A DNA stretch of 12,122 bases from contig JAEWYL010000053.1 of the NCBI GenBank assembly GCA_023395675.1, forward strand, positions 1 to 12,122, read 5' to 3'. Shown here piece by piece: positions 1-6,605 of this stretch. Made by a program: the position numbers and the translations under genes. The stretch's first letter is position 1; every line of letters starts with the position of its first letter. The notes beneath the pieces were generated by a model. The model made no database searches and was not told where the DNA came from. It saw only the letters and a program-made list of their open reading frames with translations. Origin of the DNA: Chloroflexota bacterium. GTDB lineage: Bacteria; Chloroflexota; Anaerolineae; Anaerolineales; UBA4823.

Positions 1-27
1 CAAACAACCCTACAATTCCTGATTTTT

Positions 28-105
28 CGGGACTACGTCCCGGCAAGTGGGGATGTTGCAATCGCCCTGGGCGGCACCGCACGCTCCTGCCGGGAGGTAA
101 CCCGG
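28..105. other. Inverted repeats upstream of the first gene
   Basis: Two perfect small inverted repeats lie in the 128-nt upstream gap. CGGGAC/GTCCCG is at 28-33 and 37-42 with a 3-nt loop. CCGGG/CCCGG is at 90-94 and 101-105 and is flanked by GCTCC/GGAGC. The second sits where the -35 region of the 115-120 promoter would be, so it could be a regulator site as easily as an RNA hairpin. Neither is followed by a U-run, so neither is a terminator as seen. Function unknown. Confidence 0.35.
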
Positions 106-114
106 AGCAGAGGT

Positions 115-120
115 TATAAT
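115..120 (+). promoter_or_regulatory. -10 box TATAAT, predicted leaderless promoter
   Basis: A perfect TATAAT ends 8 nt before the ATG at 129. A start site 6-8 nt downstream of the -10 would fall at or next to the ATG, and no Shine-Dalgarno sequence lies in the 8-nt gap. No -35 match is seen at the usual distance. The same arrangement recurs upstream of three other genes in this window. Confidence 0.6.
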
Positions 121-128
121 ATATAGAT

Positions 129-1814
129 ATGGTAGATCAAAATATCCCCCAATATGCCGCCCTGCTCAAGCAGCAGTACCTGTTCCAGGGTCTGGACGAC
201 GCCCAACTGGCGCATATTGTCACGCGCTTCGAGGCCGTCGATTACAAGGCAGGGGATGTGATCTTCTCTCAGGACGATGCAGGCAGGCATTTCTACGTGG
301 TCTATTCGGGGAGCGTCCATGTCCAGGAACGCTACCGGAACAAAAACCGCAGCCTGGGAAACATCACCCCGGGAGGCTTCTTCGGCGAAAACGCCCTGCT
401 CTTCCAGAAACCCCGGGCCACCACGGTCACCGCCCGGGAGGCGACCACCGTCCTGCGTCTGGACCGGGATGATTTCATGGATCTTCTGAACACGATGCCG
501 GAGATCCGCAACAACCTGTCCGCCACCGCCGAAAGCCGCTTCCTGCTGAACAAGGAGAACTTCGATTTCCTCGGCGAGGACGAGGTGGTCTACCTGATCG
601 CGCGCAAGCACCCGCTGTTCCTCTACCTGGCGCTGATCCCGCCGATCATCCTGGGGGTGCTCTCCGTCCCGGTCCTGACCTTTGCCCTGACCGCGCCCAC
701 TTCGTTCTCGTTCACCGCCAGCCTGATCGGCGGCGGCCTGCTGCTGCTGGGCGGGATCGGCCTGGGGATCTGGAACTGGCTGGACTGGGGCAACGACTTT
801 TATATCGTCACCGACCAGCGCGTGGTGTGGCTGGAGCGGGTGATCGGCATCTACTCCAGCCGCCGGGAGGCCCCGCTGACCCAGGTCCTGGCGGTGAATA
901 TCCACCGCAGTATCTGGGGCAGGCAGTTCGATTACGGCGATGTGCAGGTGCGCACCTTCACCGGCGCCATCGTCATGCGCAAGATGAACCACCCCAGGCG
1001 CTTCGAGAATTTCGTGCGCGGCTACCAGTACCGCGCCCAGCAGCTGCACCGCGAGGCGGAAGCGAACTTAATGGAGCAGGCGATCCGCACCAAGCTGGGT
1101 CTGCCCGCCCTGGAAAAACCCAAACTCCCCCCACTGCCGGCGGTCCACCAGGTGCGGCGGAAAAGCGAGCCGCGCGCCAAACCCGGCACCTGGCGCCACC
1201 GGCTGGAGACCCTGCTGCGGGTGCGCTACGAGCAGAACGGCGTGATCACCTACCGCAGGCACCTGCTGGTGCTGCTGGGGAAGGTTTTCTTCCCCTCCCT
1301 GGTCGGCATACTGATCATGGTGGGCGCCACCTACCTGCTGATGCAGGGCTTCAGCCTGGCCGTGCTGCTGGTTGAAGGCGTGGCGCTGCTCTTTGTCTTC
1401 CTGTGGTGGCTTTACCAGTACGTGGACTGGCAGAACGATATCTACCAGCTCACGCCCGACCAGATCCTGGATATCGAGATCAAACCCCTGGGGAAAGAGG
1501 AGAAGAAGTCTGCCCCGCTGGATTCGATCCTGAGCATCGAGCACACGCGTGAAGGGCTGATCGAGCTGATTTTCAACTTCGGCACCGTGATCATCAACGT
1601 GGGCCAGACTGAGTTCGATTTCCATGGGGTGACCAACCCCGACCAGGTGCACCAGGATGTGGCCGATTATATCGAGGCGCGGCGGCGAAAGAAGCAGGAG
1701 CAGGAGGCCATCCAGGAGCGCGAGAACCTGGCAAACTGGCTGGCTACCTACCACCGCCAGACGGAAACATTAGAAGAATTTGAACGTCGAGACTGGGACA
1801 TCTTTCCACGGTAA
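129..1814 (+). CDS. cNMP-binding membrane protein with two TM-hairpin/PH-like modules
   Basis: 561 aa. Residues ~18-135 form a cyclic-nucleotide-binding (CRP-type) beta barrel. The phosphate-binding cassette is visible at 86-100, with Gly86-Glu87 and Pro95-Arg96, the arginine that normally contacts the cyclic phosphate, so ligand binding is plausible. Then come two copies of one module: a hydrophobic TM hairpin (~163-218, again ~379-431) followed at once by a DW-x-N-D-x-Y motif (LDWGNDFYIVT at 218, VDWQNDIYQLT at 432) opening a beta-rich, bacterial-PH-like domain. A charged linker (~325-375) joins the modules and a charged helix (~515-550) ends the protein. There is no catalytic motif or HTH. 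I infer an inner-membrane sensor or scaffold that reads a cytosolic cyclic nucleotide. The ATG at 129 has no RBS but has a TATAAT 8 nt upstream. Domain calls are firm for cNMP and moderate for PH-like. Confidence 0.85.
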   Translation: MVDQNIPQYAALLKQQYLFQGLDDAQLAHIVTRFEAVDYKAGDVIFSQDDAGRHFYVVYSGSVHVQERYRNKNRSLGNITPGGFFGENALLFQKPRATTVTAREATTVLRLDRDDFMDLLNTMPEIRNNLSATAESRFLLNKENFDFLGEDEVVYLIARKHPLFLYLALIPPIILGVLSVPVLTFALTAPTSFSFTASLIGGGLLLLGGIGLGIWNWLDWGNDFYIVTDQRVVWLERVIGIYSSRREAPLTQVLAVNIHRSIWGRQFDYGDVQVRTFTGAIVMRKMNHPRRFENFVRGYQYRAQQLHREAEANLMEQAIRTKLGLPALEKPKLPPLPAVHQVRRKSEPRAKPGTWRHRLETLLRVRYEQNGVITYRRHLLVLLGKVFFPSLVGILIMVGATYLLMQGFSLAVLLVEGVALLFVFLWWLYQYVDWQNDIYQLTPDQILDIEIKPLGKEEKKSAPLDSILSIEHTREGLIELIFNFGTVIINVGQTEFDFHGVTNPDQVHQDVADYIEARRRKKQEQEAIQERENLANWLATYHRQTETLEEFERRDWDIFPR

Positions 1815-1838
1815 AATAGACCGGATAATCAATGATTG

Positions 1839-1858
1839 TGCGGCGCGGCCTCGCCGCA
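1839..1858. repeat. Intergenic hairpin TGCGGCG/CGCCGCA
   Basis: A perfect 7-bp stem (1839-1845 with 1852-1858) and a 6-nt loop, 24 nt after the stop codon of the cNMP-domain gene. AATG/CATT flanks extend it loosely. No U-run follows. Its apex GGCCTCGCC differs by one base from the apex of the neighbouring element at 1876-1971. Confidence 0.5.
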
Positions 1859-1875
1859 GCCCATTATGATAGTAC

Positions 1876-1971
1876 AGCTGTCTCAAAAACTAAGAGGCTT
1901 GTGGGTGTGCGGCGGCTTCGCCTGTGCCAGGCCGCAGTCCTACACTCACAAGATTCATTTTTGAGATGGCT
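1876..1971. repeat. 96-nt imperfect palindrome, possible MITE-like element
   Basis: The ends pair over 14 nt as RNA: AGCTGTCTCAAAAA at 1876-1889 with TTTTTGAGATGGCT at 1958-1971, perfect apart from two G-U pairs. Inside, CTTGTG and CACAAG pair, then GCGGC with GCCGC, and the tip carries GGCTTCGCC and GCCTGTGCCAGGC. The end sequence resembles the GGCTGTCTCAAAA-type termini of some insertion sequences, from memory. I see no target duplication and no coding capacity. It lies 23 nt before the def start codon, so it could also shape the def leader. Confidence 0.55.
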
Positions 1972-1985
1972 TCTAACCACTTATT

Positions 1986-1989
1986 GAGG
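1986..1989 (+). promoter_or_regulatory. Shine-Dalgarno GAGG for def
   Basis: GAGG sits 5 nt before the ATG at 1995. A second ATG at 1991 is in another frame and closer to the site. The 1995 start is chosen because it opens the conserved deformylase N-terminus. Confidence 0.5.
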
Positions 1990-1994
1990 TATGC

Positions 1995-2525
1995 ATGGCT
2001 TTACGGAAAATTGTTTATATCCCTGCCCCGGTGCTGCGCAAAAAGGCGCGCAAGGTAACGGATTTTGGCCCCGAACTGCAGAATTTGATTGACGATATGG
2101 TCGAGACCCTGCGGGAAGCCCCGGGGGTCGGCCTGGCCGCCCCGCAGGTGGACATTCCCCTGCGCCTGATCGTGGTCGAATACGGGGATGATGAAGACGA
2201 AACGGTACCGCCCAAACTCTACGTGGCGGTGAACCCGGAGATCGTGCGGGCCTCCAGCGAGATGGAGCTGGGGACCGAGGGCTGCCTGTCCATCCCTGGT
2301 TTTGTGGGGGATGTGAACCGCTCGCTGGAGTTAACTGTAAAATATCAGAACCGCCGCGGCCAGCCGGCAAAGCTCAAGGCCCGCGGCTGGCTGGCGCGCA
2401 TCTTCCAGCACGAGATTGATCACCTGGACGGCGTGCTCTTTATTGACCGGGCTGAGAAAGTCTGGAAACTCGAGGACGAGGAGCCGCAAGCCGGCGAGCC
2501 GGCGCCGCCCGAGCGAACAGCCTGA
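1995..2525 (+). CDS. def: Peptide deformylase
   Basis: 176 aa cytosolic metalloenzyme that removes the N-formyl group from nascent proteins. All three family motifs are intact: GVGLAAPQ (44-51), EGCLS (95-99, with metal ligand Cys97) and HEIDH (139-143, metal ligands His139 and His143, catalytic Glu140). Length is normal. The C-terminal tail after ~155 is acidic and proline-rich (DEEPQAGEPAPPE), probably disordered and not part of the catalytic fold. The start has a short GAGG Shine-Dalgarno sequence. recF follows 59 nt downstream, but an intrinsic terminator lies between them, so the two are probably not simply co-transcribed. The 96-nt palindrome just upstream may lie in the mRNA leader. 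Confidence 0.96.
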   Translation: MALRKIVYIPAPVLRKKARKVTDFGPELQNLIDDMVETLREAPGVGLAAPQVDIPLRLIVVEYGDDEDETVPPKLYVAVNPEIVRASSEMELGTEGCLSIPGFVGDVNRSLELTVKYQNRRGQPAKLKARGWLARIFQHEIDHLDGVLFIDRAEKVWKLEDEEPQAGEPAPPERTA

Positions 2526-2545
2526 AAAGTATCCTAGGAAGGAAC

Positions 2546-2579
2546 CGCTGCCGCGAGGGATCTGGCGGCAGCGATTTTT
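2546..2579 (+). terminator. Intrinsic terminator after def
   Basis: A perfect 9-bp stem CGCTGCCGC/GCGGCAGCG (2546-2554 with 2565-2573), a 10-nt loop and the run ATTTTTA (2574-2580). It fits the terminator of def. The T-run ends only 5 nt before the GTG of recF, which is unusually close. Confidence 0.8.
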
Positions 2580-2584
2580 AAACT

Positions 2585-3847
2585 GTGTATCTGACGCATC
2601 TTTCGCTGCATAATTTCCGCAATTTCTCACGGCTCGACCTGGAAGTGCCCACCGGTCCGACCTTGCTGGTCGGCGCCAACGCCCAGGGGAAAACGAGCCT
2701 GCTGGAGGCCATCTACTATCTTTCGACCTTCCTCTCGTTCCACGCCGCCAACGACCGGCAGTTGATCAACTTCCTGGCGATCAAAGAGCAGCAGCCCGTC
2801 GCCCGCATCGTCGCCGATTTCCACCTGAACCAGACGGAGCCCCCCGGAGCGCCGGGGACCAGGAGCCGCCGCGCGGAGAGCCACCGCATTGAGGTGCGGG
2901 TGATCCAGGAGAGCAACGGCTTCGGCGGCACGCCTCGCCTGCGCAAAGAAGTGCTCCTGGACGGGCTCAAGCGCAGGGTGAGCGAGGTGGTGGGACGGTT
3001 TAACGCGGTGCTCTTCCTGCCCCAGATGCTGCAGGTGATCGAGGGTTCGCCTGAGGAGCGCAGGCGCTATCTCAACCTGGCTTTGGCCCAGGTCCACCCG
3101 CATTATGCCCCGACCCTCTCGGAATACCGCAACGCCCTCAGCCAGCGCAACGCCCTGCTCAAGCAGCTGGGCGAGCGCGGCGGCGACCCCAGCCAGCTCA
3201 CCTACTGGGACGAGCAGGTGGCGACCTTCGGGGCAGAGCTGATCTACGCCCGCATCCAGGCGGTGCAGGAGCTGGAGCGCCTGGCCTCCGCCGCGCACCG
3301 GGATTTGACCCGCGCCAGCGAAGTGCTGCGCCTCTCCTACGAACCTTCCTTCGACCCGCTGCCCCAGCCCGCCCGCCAGTTTGCCCTGCCGATCCAGGCG
3401 CCGCTGGACCGCTCCGGCCTGGGGCTGGAGAAGATCCGCCAGGGTTACCTGGAACGGCTCACCCGCCTGCACCACGAGGAGATCGCCCGGGGTGTGACCA
3501 CCACCGGCCCGCACCGCGACGAGCTGCGCTTCCTCAGCAACGGTCTGGACCTGGGCAATTACGGCTCGCGCGGGCAGGCCCGCACGGCAATGCTGGCGAT
3601 GAAGCTGGCCGAGGTGGACTGGATGAAATCCAAGACAGGCCAGTGGCCGGTGCTGCTGCTGGACGAAGTGCTGGCGGAGCTGGACTCCCAGCGCCGGGTT
3701 GACCTGATTGACCGCCTGGCGCAGTGCGAGCAGGCTTTTCTGACCACCACCGACCTGGACCTGTTCTCCCCCGAATTTGTCCAGAAGGCCACCCTGTGGC
3801 AGGTGGAGGGCGGGCTGATCCGCCAGGAAGACGCAGCCCCCTATTAA
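2585..3847 (+). CDS. recF: DNA replication and repair protein RecF
   Basis: 420 aa SMC-like ATPase that helps load RecA at single-stranded gaps with RecO and RecR. The N-terminus YLTHLSLHNFRNF is the typical RecF opening. Walker A is GANAQGKTS (30-38). The ABC-type signature is around GSRGQARTAMLAMKLAEV (327-344), and Walker B is VLLLDE (356-361) with the D-loop AELD following. Residues ~83-101 hold a short arginine- and proline-rich insertion. Length is slightly above the usual 360-400. The GTG at 2585 is the only possible start: an in-frame TAA lies two codons upstream and the next downstream starts would cut conserved sequence. There is no Shine-Dalgarno sequence nearby (AGGAAGG at 2536-2542 is 42 nt away). 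It is not next to dnaA, dnaN or gyrB here. Confidence 0.95.
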   Translation: MYLTHLSLHNFRNFSRLDLEVPTGPTLLVGANAQGKTSLLEAIYYLSTFLSFHAANDRQLINFLAIKEQQPVARIVADFHLNQTEPPGAPGTRSRRAESHRIEVRVIQESNGFGGTPRLRKEVLLDGLKRRVSEVVGRFNAVLFLPQMLQVIEGSPEERRRYLNLALAQVHPHYAPTLSEYRNALSQRNALLKQLGERGGDPSQLTYWDEQVATFGAELIYARIQAVQELERLASAAHRDLTRASEVLRLSYEPSFDPLPQPARQFALPIQAPLDRSGLGLEKIRQGYLERLTRLHHEEIARGVTTTGPHRDELRFLSNGLDLGNYGSRGQARTAMLAMKLAEVDWMKSKTGQWPVLLLDEVLAELDSQRRVDLIDRLAQCEQAFLTTTDLDLFSPEFVQKATLWQVEGGLIRQEDAAPY

Positions 3848-3875
3848 AGTTCCCGCCAGGTGCGGCGGCTTCGGG

Positions 3876-3928
3876 ACACTCAGCTTTATGAGTGTAGGGT
3901 GCGGGCTGCGCCTGCACTATTCACTCAT
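3876..3928. repeat. Two mutually exclusive hairpins between recF and the MOSC gene
   Basis: ACACTCA (3876-3882) pairs perfectly with TGAGTGT (3889-3895). The same TGAGTG can instead pair with CACTCA at 3922-3927, enclosing GTGC, the apex GGGCTGCGCC and GCAC. Only one pairing can form at a time. Just upstream, 3861-3874 repeats GTGCGGCGGCTTCG from the 1876-1971 element. Downstream, CCAAT/ATTGG (3931-3935 and 3945-3949) encloses AGGAG. This could be an attenuator or the remains of two nested repeats. Confidence 0.4.
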
Positions 3929-4002
3929 CGCCAATGCCAGGAGAATTGGGGAAATGGACGGCCCTGGCAATTAAGACCCGCGGTGGAAGGACCTCGAAAG
4001 GT

Positions 4003-4488
4003 ATGCACAAAGGACGCATCTTTCAGATCAACCTGTCCAGGGGAGGGGTGCCCAAACTGGCGCGGGCGGAGGGTGAGGTGACCGCCCTGGGCCTGACCGG
4101 AGACGGGCACAACCACCCCGAAGTACACGGCGGGCCCAACGCAGCCCTGTGCCTCTACTCTCTGGAGCGCATCCTGGCGCTGCAGGAGGAAGGGCATCCG
4201 ATCTTCCCCGGCTCCACCGGAGAAAACCTGACCCTTTACGGGCTGGATTGGGAGCAGGTGGTGCCCGGGGTCTGCCTGCGCCTGGGGAACGAGGTCCTGG
4301 TGGAGGTCACCCGCTACACCACCCCCTGCAAGAACATCCGGGAATCCTTCCTGAACCAGGATTCGAACCGCATCCATGCCCAAAAATATCCCGGCTGGGC
4401 GCGGGTCTACGCCCGCGTGCTCCAGCCCGGCCGCGTGCGCGCCGGGGATGCGGTGGAACTAAAAGAAGGCTCTAACCACTTGTCCTGA
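4003..4488 (+). CDS. MOSC domain protein, YiiM-like
   Basis: 161 aa, essentially one MOSC (molybdenum cofactor sulfurase C-terminal) domain. Visible family features are LTGDGHNHPEVHGGPNAALC (31-50), STGENLT (71-77), and TPCKN, whose Cys109 is the conserved MOSC cysteine thought to carry sulfur in related proteins. YiiM-type proteins are linked to molybdenum-dependent reduction of N-hydroxylated compounds; the substrate here is unknown. I chose the ATG at 4003 because MHKGRIFQINLSRGGVPK matches the usual N-terminus. An in-frame ATG at 3934 would add 23 unconserved residues. AAAGG lies directly before the ATG and GGAAGG 12 nt upstream, so ribosome binding is not ideal. No molybdenum cofactor gene is nearby. 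It converges on rsmG across a strong hairpin. Confidence 0.88.
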   Translation: MHKGRIFQINLSRGGVPKLARAEGEVTALGLTGDGHNHPEVHGGPNAALCLYSLERILALQEEGHPIFPGSTGENLTLYGLDWEQVVPGVCLRLGNEVLVEVTRYTTPCKNIRESFLNQDSNRIHAQKYPGWARVYARVLQPGRVRAGDAVELKEGSNHLS

Positions 4489-4514
4489 AAGTCCGCATGA
4501 AGAGCAAATACGAT

Positions 4515-4548
4515 AGTGGGGGCAGAGCTTTGCTCTGCCCCCACTTGT
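4515..4548. terminator. Strong convergent hairpin between the MOSC gene and rsmG
   Basis: A perfect 14-bp stem AGTGGGGGCAGAGC/GCTCTGCCCCCACT (4515-4528 with 4532-4545) around a 3-nt loop, between converging genes. The plus-side tail TGTCTTTAT and the minus-side tail ATCGTATTTG are only loosely T-rich, so it is a likely bidirectional terminator, not a textbook one. A smaller hairpin, GGCTGT/ACAGCC (4568-4584), lies closer to the rsmG stop. Confidence 0.65.
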
Positions 4549-4589
4549 CTTTATAAATATAGTTTACGGCTGTTTTGGACAGCCTGATC

Positions 4590-5300
4590 CTAGAGAGGCT
4601 TTTTGGCGGGCAGGCCCACCCGGCGGGGGTAGCCCGCCGGGGTGGCGGCGATCTTGTCCACCACCACCAGGTAGCGCTCCTCCGCCACGCCGGGCAGCGC
4701 CACGGGCACCAGACGGCGGATATGCCCGCCCAGCACGCGCACGGCGTGCTCCGCCCCATGCACCTCGGCCGGGGCGCTCTCCCCCTTCATCGCCAGCACC
4801 GTCCCCCCCACTTTCACCAGCGGCAGCAGGTACTCGGCCAGCACCGGCATGACCGCCACCGCGCGCGCCAGCGCCCAGTTGTACTGCTCGCGGTGGGGGC
4901 GCGCCTGCCCGAGGAGCTCAGCGCGCTCGGTCAGAACCTCCACATTCTCCAGCTTCAGCGTCTGCACCACGTGCCGGCAAAAATCCGCCTTCTTCCCCAC
5001 CGATTCGACCAGCGTCAGGCGCATACCCGGGCAGGCGATCTTGAGCGGCAGGCCGGGGAAGCCGGCGCCCGTGCCCACATCAATCACCCGCTCCACCGGC
5101 GTGTCGCGCATGACCAGCAGGCAGGAGAGCGAGTCCAGGAAATGCTTGGCGCGGATCTTTTCGGGCTCGTGAATGGCGGTCAGGTTGAAGCGCGCGTTCC
5201 ATTCCATCAGCTCACGCTCGTAGCGCTCCAGGGCGGCCAGTTGAGCCGAGCCCAGGCGCACGCCAAAGAGTGAGTGGGCCTGTTCGGCCAGTTCGCGCAT
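4590..5300 (-). CDS. rsmG: 16S rRNA (guanine-527-N7)-methyltransferase RsmG
   Basis: 236 aa SAM-dependent methyltransferase (also called GidB) that modifies G527 in the 530 loop of 16S rRNA; loss of it gives low-level streptomycin resistance in several bacteria. Features: N-terminal WNARFNLTAI (34-43) and HFLDSL (53-58), SAM motif I IDVGTGAGFPGLPLKI (73-88), VESVGKKADFC (98-108), the RAVA motif (146-149), MKG at 171-173, and the C-terminal signature YPRRVGLPAKKPL that ends the protein. It is full length. The ATG at 5300 has no Shine-Dalgarno sequence, but TGCTATAAT, an extended -10, ends 6 nt upstream, so the message is probably leaderless. The upstream DUF4349 gene ends in its own terminator, so rsmG is likely transcribed alone. 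Confidence 0.96.
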   Translation of the reverse strand: MRELAEQAHSLFGVRLGSAQLAALERYERELMEWNARFNLTAIHEPEKIRAKHFLDSLSCLLVMRDTPVERVIDVGTGAGFPGLPLKIACPGMRLTLVESVGKKADFCRHVVQTLKLENVEVLTERAELLGQARPHREQYNWALARAVAVMPVLAEYLLPLVKVGGTVLAMKGESAPAEVHGAEHAVRVLGGHIRRLVPVALPGVAEERYLVVVDKIAATPAGYPRRVGLPAKKPL

Positions 5301-5306
5301 GGGGCC

Positions 5307-5312
5307 ATTATA
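5307..5312 (-). promoter_or_regulatory. Extended -10 box TGCTATAAT for rsmG
   Basis: On the minus strand TATAAT (5312 to 5307) is preceded by TGC, an extended -10. It ends 6 nt before the rsmG ATG, so the start site would fall at or next to the start codon. No -35 match is seen, which fits an extended -10 promoter. Confidence 0.65.
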
Positions 5313-5350
5313 GCAGACCCCGGAGGCGCGGCAGCCCAGGGAGATGAAGT

Positions 5351-5389
5351 CAAAATAAAAAGCGAGGTCGAGCTTTACTCGACCCCGCT
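5351..5389 (-). terminator. Intrinsic terminator after the DUF4349 gene
   Basis: Read on the minus strand: AGCGGGGTCGAG (5389-5378), a 5-nt loop, CTCGACCTCGCT (5372-5361; 12 pairs including one G-U), then TTTTATTTTG. It lies 38 nt after the stop of the DUF4349 gene and upstream of the rsmG promoter, separating the two transcripts. Confidence 0.88.
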
Positions 5390-5426
5390 CATGGTACGAA
5401 ATACACTCGCGCCCCCTGGCGGCGGC

Positions 5427-6371
5427 TTACCCGGCGGCAGCCGGAGGGGCCGGCGGAGCGGCGGGCTTTCTGGAGCGCTCGCGCAGGCGCCGCGCCAGGC
5501 GCACCAGCAGGTAGAGGGGCAGGACGATCAGCAGGCCGACCGGCAGGAAGAACAGGAAGAGCCAGATCACGGCGTTCGCCAGGAATTTGAGGGCAGAAAG
5601 CAGGGACTGCAGGGCCTCCCGCGCCACCCCTTCGGGCTGCCAGGCGCCGATGGTCAGCGGGCGCACGGCGGCGGTAGCCCGCAGGCTGACGCTGATCGAG
5701 GACAGGCGGGCGGAGGTCTCGAAATACTGGATGCGCCCTTTGATTACCTCGATCTGCTCGCGGGTCTGGGTGAGCTGCTGGTAGATATTGAGCACGTCCT
5801 CCGAGCGGGTGGCCCGCTCCATCATCTCGCGCAGCTGGGCTTCGGCGGATTCCAGGTTGCGCAGGCGGGACTGCAGATCGGTGTACTCGGCGGTGACATC
5901 CTCGCTGGAAACATTCTTATCCAGCGGCAGGCGGTCGCTCTCGGCCTCGATGCGCTCCAGGGCCTCGTCCAGGCGGTCGGAGAGGACCCGGATGGTCACC
6001 TCGGCCCGCGGGATCTCCACCCCTTCCACCTGGTCCTGGCTGAGGCGGGCGGAGACCACAAACCCGCCCATCTCATCCGCCATGGCGGAGATGCGGTCCA
6101 TGGAGGCGGCCGGGTCTGCCACCACGAGGGACAGGTTAGCATTTTTGATTACCAGGCGTTCGGTCTGCTGAACGGTGGAGGAATTGTAGCTTCCGTCTTC
6201 ACCCATGCCGGCAGAGGGCTCGGCGGCGGGCGCTTCAGCCTCCTCCATAGCTACCTGCGGGGCGACTCCCGCGGAGCGGTCGCGCTCGGGGCTGGCGGCG
6301 GAACAGGCGCCTAGCACCAGCGCCAGGAACAGGAATAAGAGCAGGGCTTTTTGGACAGGGCGGGTATTCAT
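5427..6371 (-). CDS. DUF4349 lipoprotein
   Basis: 314 aa. The N-terminus is a lipoprotein signal peptide: basic start, hydrophobic run 9-20, lipobox LGAC with Cys23. A low-complexity Ala/Glu linker follows (~24-68). The DUF4349 body has RLVIKNANLSLVV (72-84), a conserved beta-alpha segment to ~145, a coiled coil with YTDLQSRLRNLES (163-175) continuing to ~215, then RIQYFETSARLSSISVSL. A TM segment (~264-290), a basic stretch and an Ala/Pro tail close the protein. So it is probably anchored at both ends in the cytoplasmic membrane with the coiled coil outside. Its role is unknown. I set the start at 6371, not at an in-frame ATG at 6467, because AGGAG (6383-6379) lies 7 nt upstream and the signal peptide then begins the protein. 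Confidence 0.88.
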   Translation of the reverse strand: MNTRPVQKALLLFLFLALVLGACSAASPERDRSAGVAPQVAMEEAEAPAAEPSAGMGEDGSYNSSTVQQTERLVIKNANLSLVVADPAASMDRISAMADEMGGFVVSARLSQDQVEGVEIPRAEVTIRVLSDRLDEALERIEAESDRLPLDKNVSSEDVTAEYTDLQSRLRNLESAEAQLREMMERATRSEDVLNIYQQLTQTREQIEVIKGRIQYFETSARLSSISVSLRATAAVRPLTIGAWQPEGVAREALQSLLSALKFLANAVIWLFLFFLPVGLLIVLPLYLLVRLARRLRERSRKPAAPPAPPAAAG

Positions 6372-6536
6372 CTTCTTTCTCCTCTGAATCACAAACAGGC
6401 CAGTGATGAAAGGCGCGCCGGGGGCTGGAGGCTCTCGGGCGTCGAGCTGCACGCTTTTCCTCCCCAAGACGCTCGCCGTTGGGAAATAGTTCCGCCGGTT
6501 TTCGTGAATCTCTTGCCGGGTGCGAAAGAACCGTTA

Positions 6537-6576
6537 TGTGGGCGTGAGGGCGGCTGCAGCCGCCTCCACGCCCACA
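6537..6576. repeat. 40-bp near-perfect palindrome
   Basis: TGTGGGCGTG at 6537-6546 pairs with CACGCCCACA at 6567-6576, and the centre GGCGGCTGCAGCCGCC (6549-6564) is self-complementary. Only the AG/TC dinucleotides between them fail. It sits between the phosphoesterase stop and the DUF4349 gene, both minus-strand. No T-run follows on either strand, so it is not a classical terminator, but as a cruciform or RNA hairpin it could block transcription or protect an mRNA end. Confidence 0.7.
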
Positions 6577-6599
6577 AAAATACCCTGCCACCTCCAGGG
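6575..6599 (-). terminator. Possible weak terminator after the phosphoesterase gene
   Basis: On the minus strand CCCTG (6599-6595), a 7-nt loop, CAGGG (6587-6583), then TATTTTTG, starting 6 nt after the stop codon. The stem is only 5 bp, though all but one pair are G-C. The palindrome at 6537-6576 follows directly and may reinforce it. Confidence 0.4.
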
Positions 6600-6605
6600 A
6601 GGGAC

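Noticed and set aside
5274..6314. Long plus-strand frame opposite the DUF4349 gene (and similar long frames opposite other genes)
   Set aside because: GC-rich antisense shadow: its translation is Gly/Gln/Ala-rich without motifs, and the opposite strand encodes a clear lipoprotein.
6372..6467. Longer start for the DUF4349 lipoprotein
   Set aside because: The extension would bury the signal peptide and lipobox, while AGGAG is ideally spaced for the ATG at 6371.
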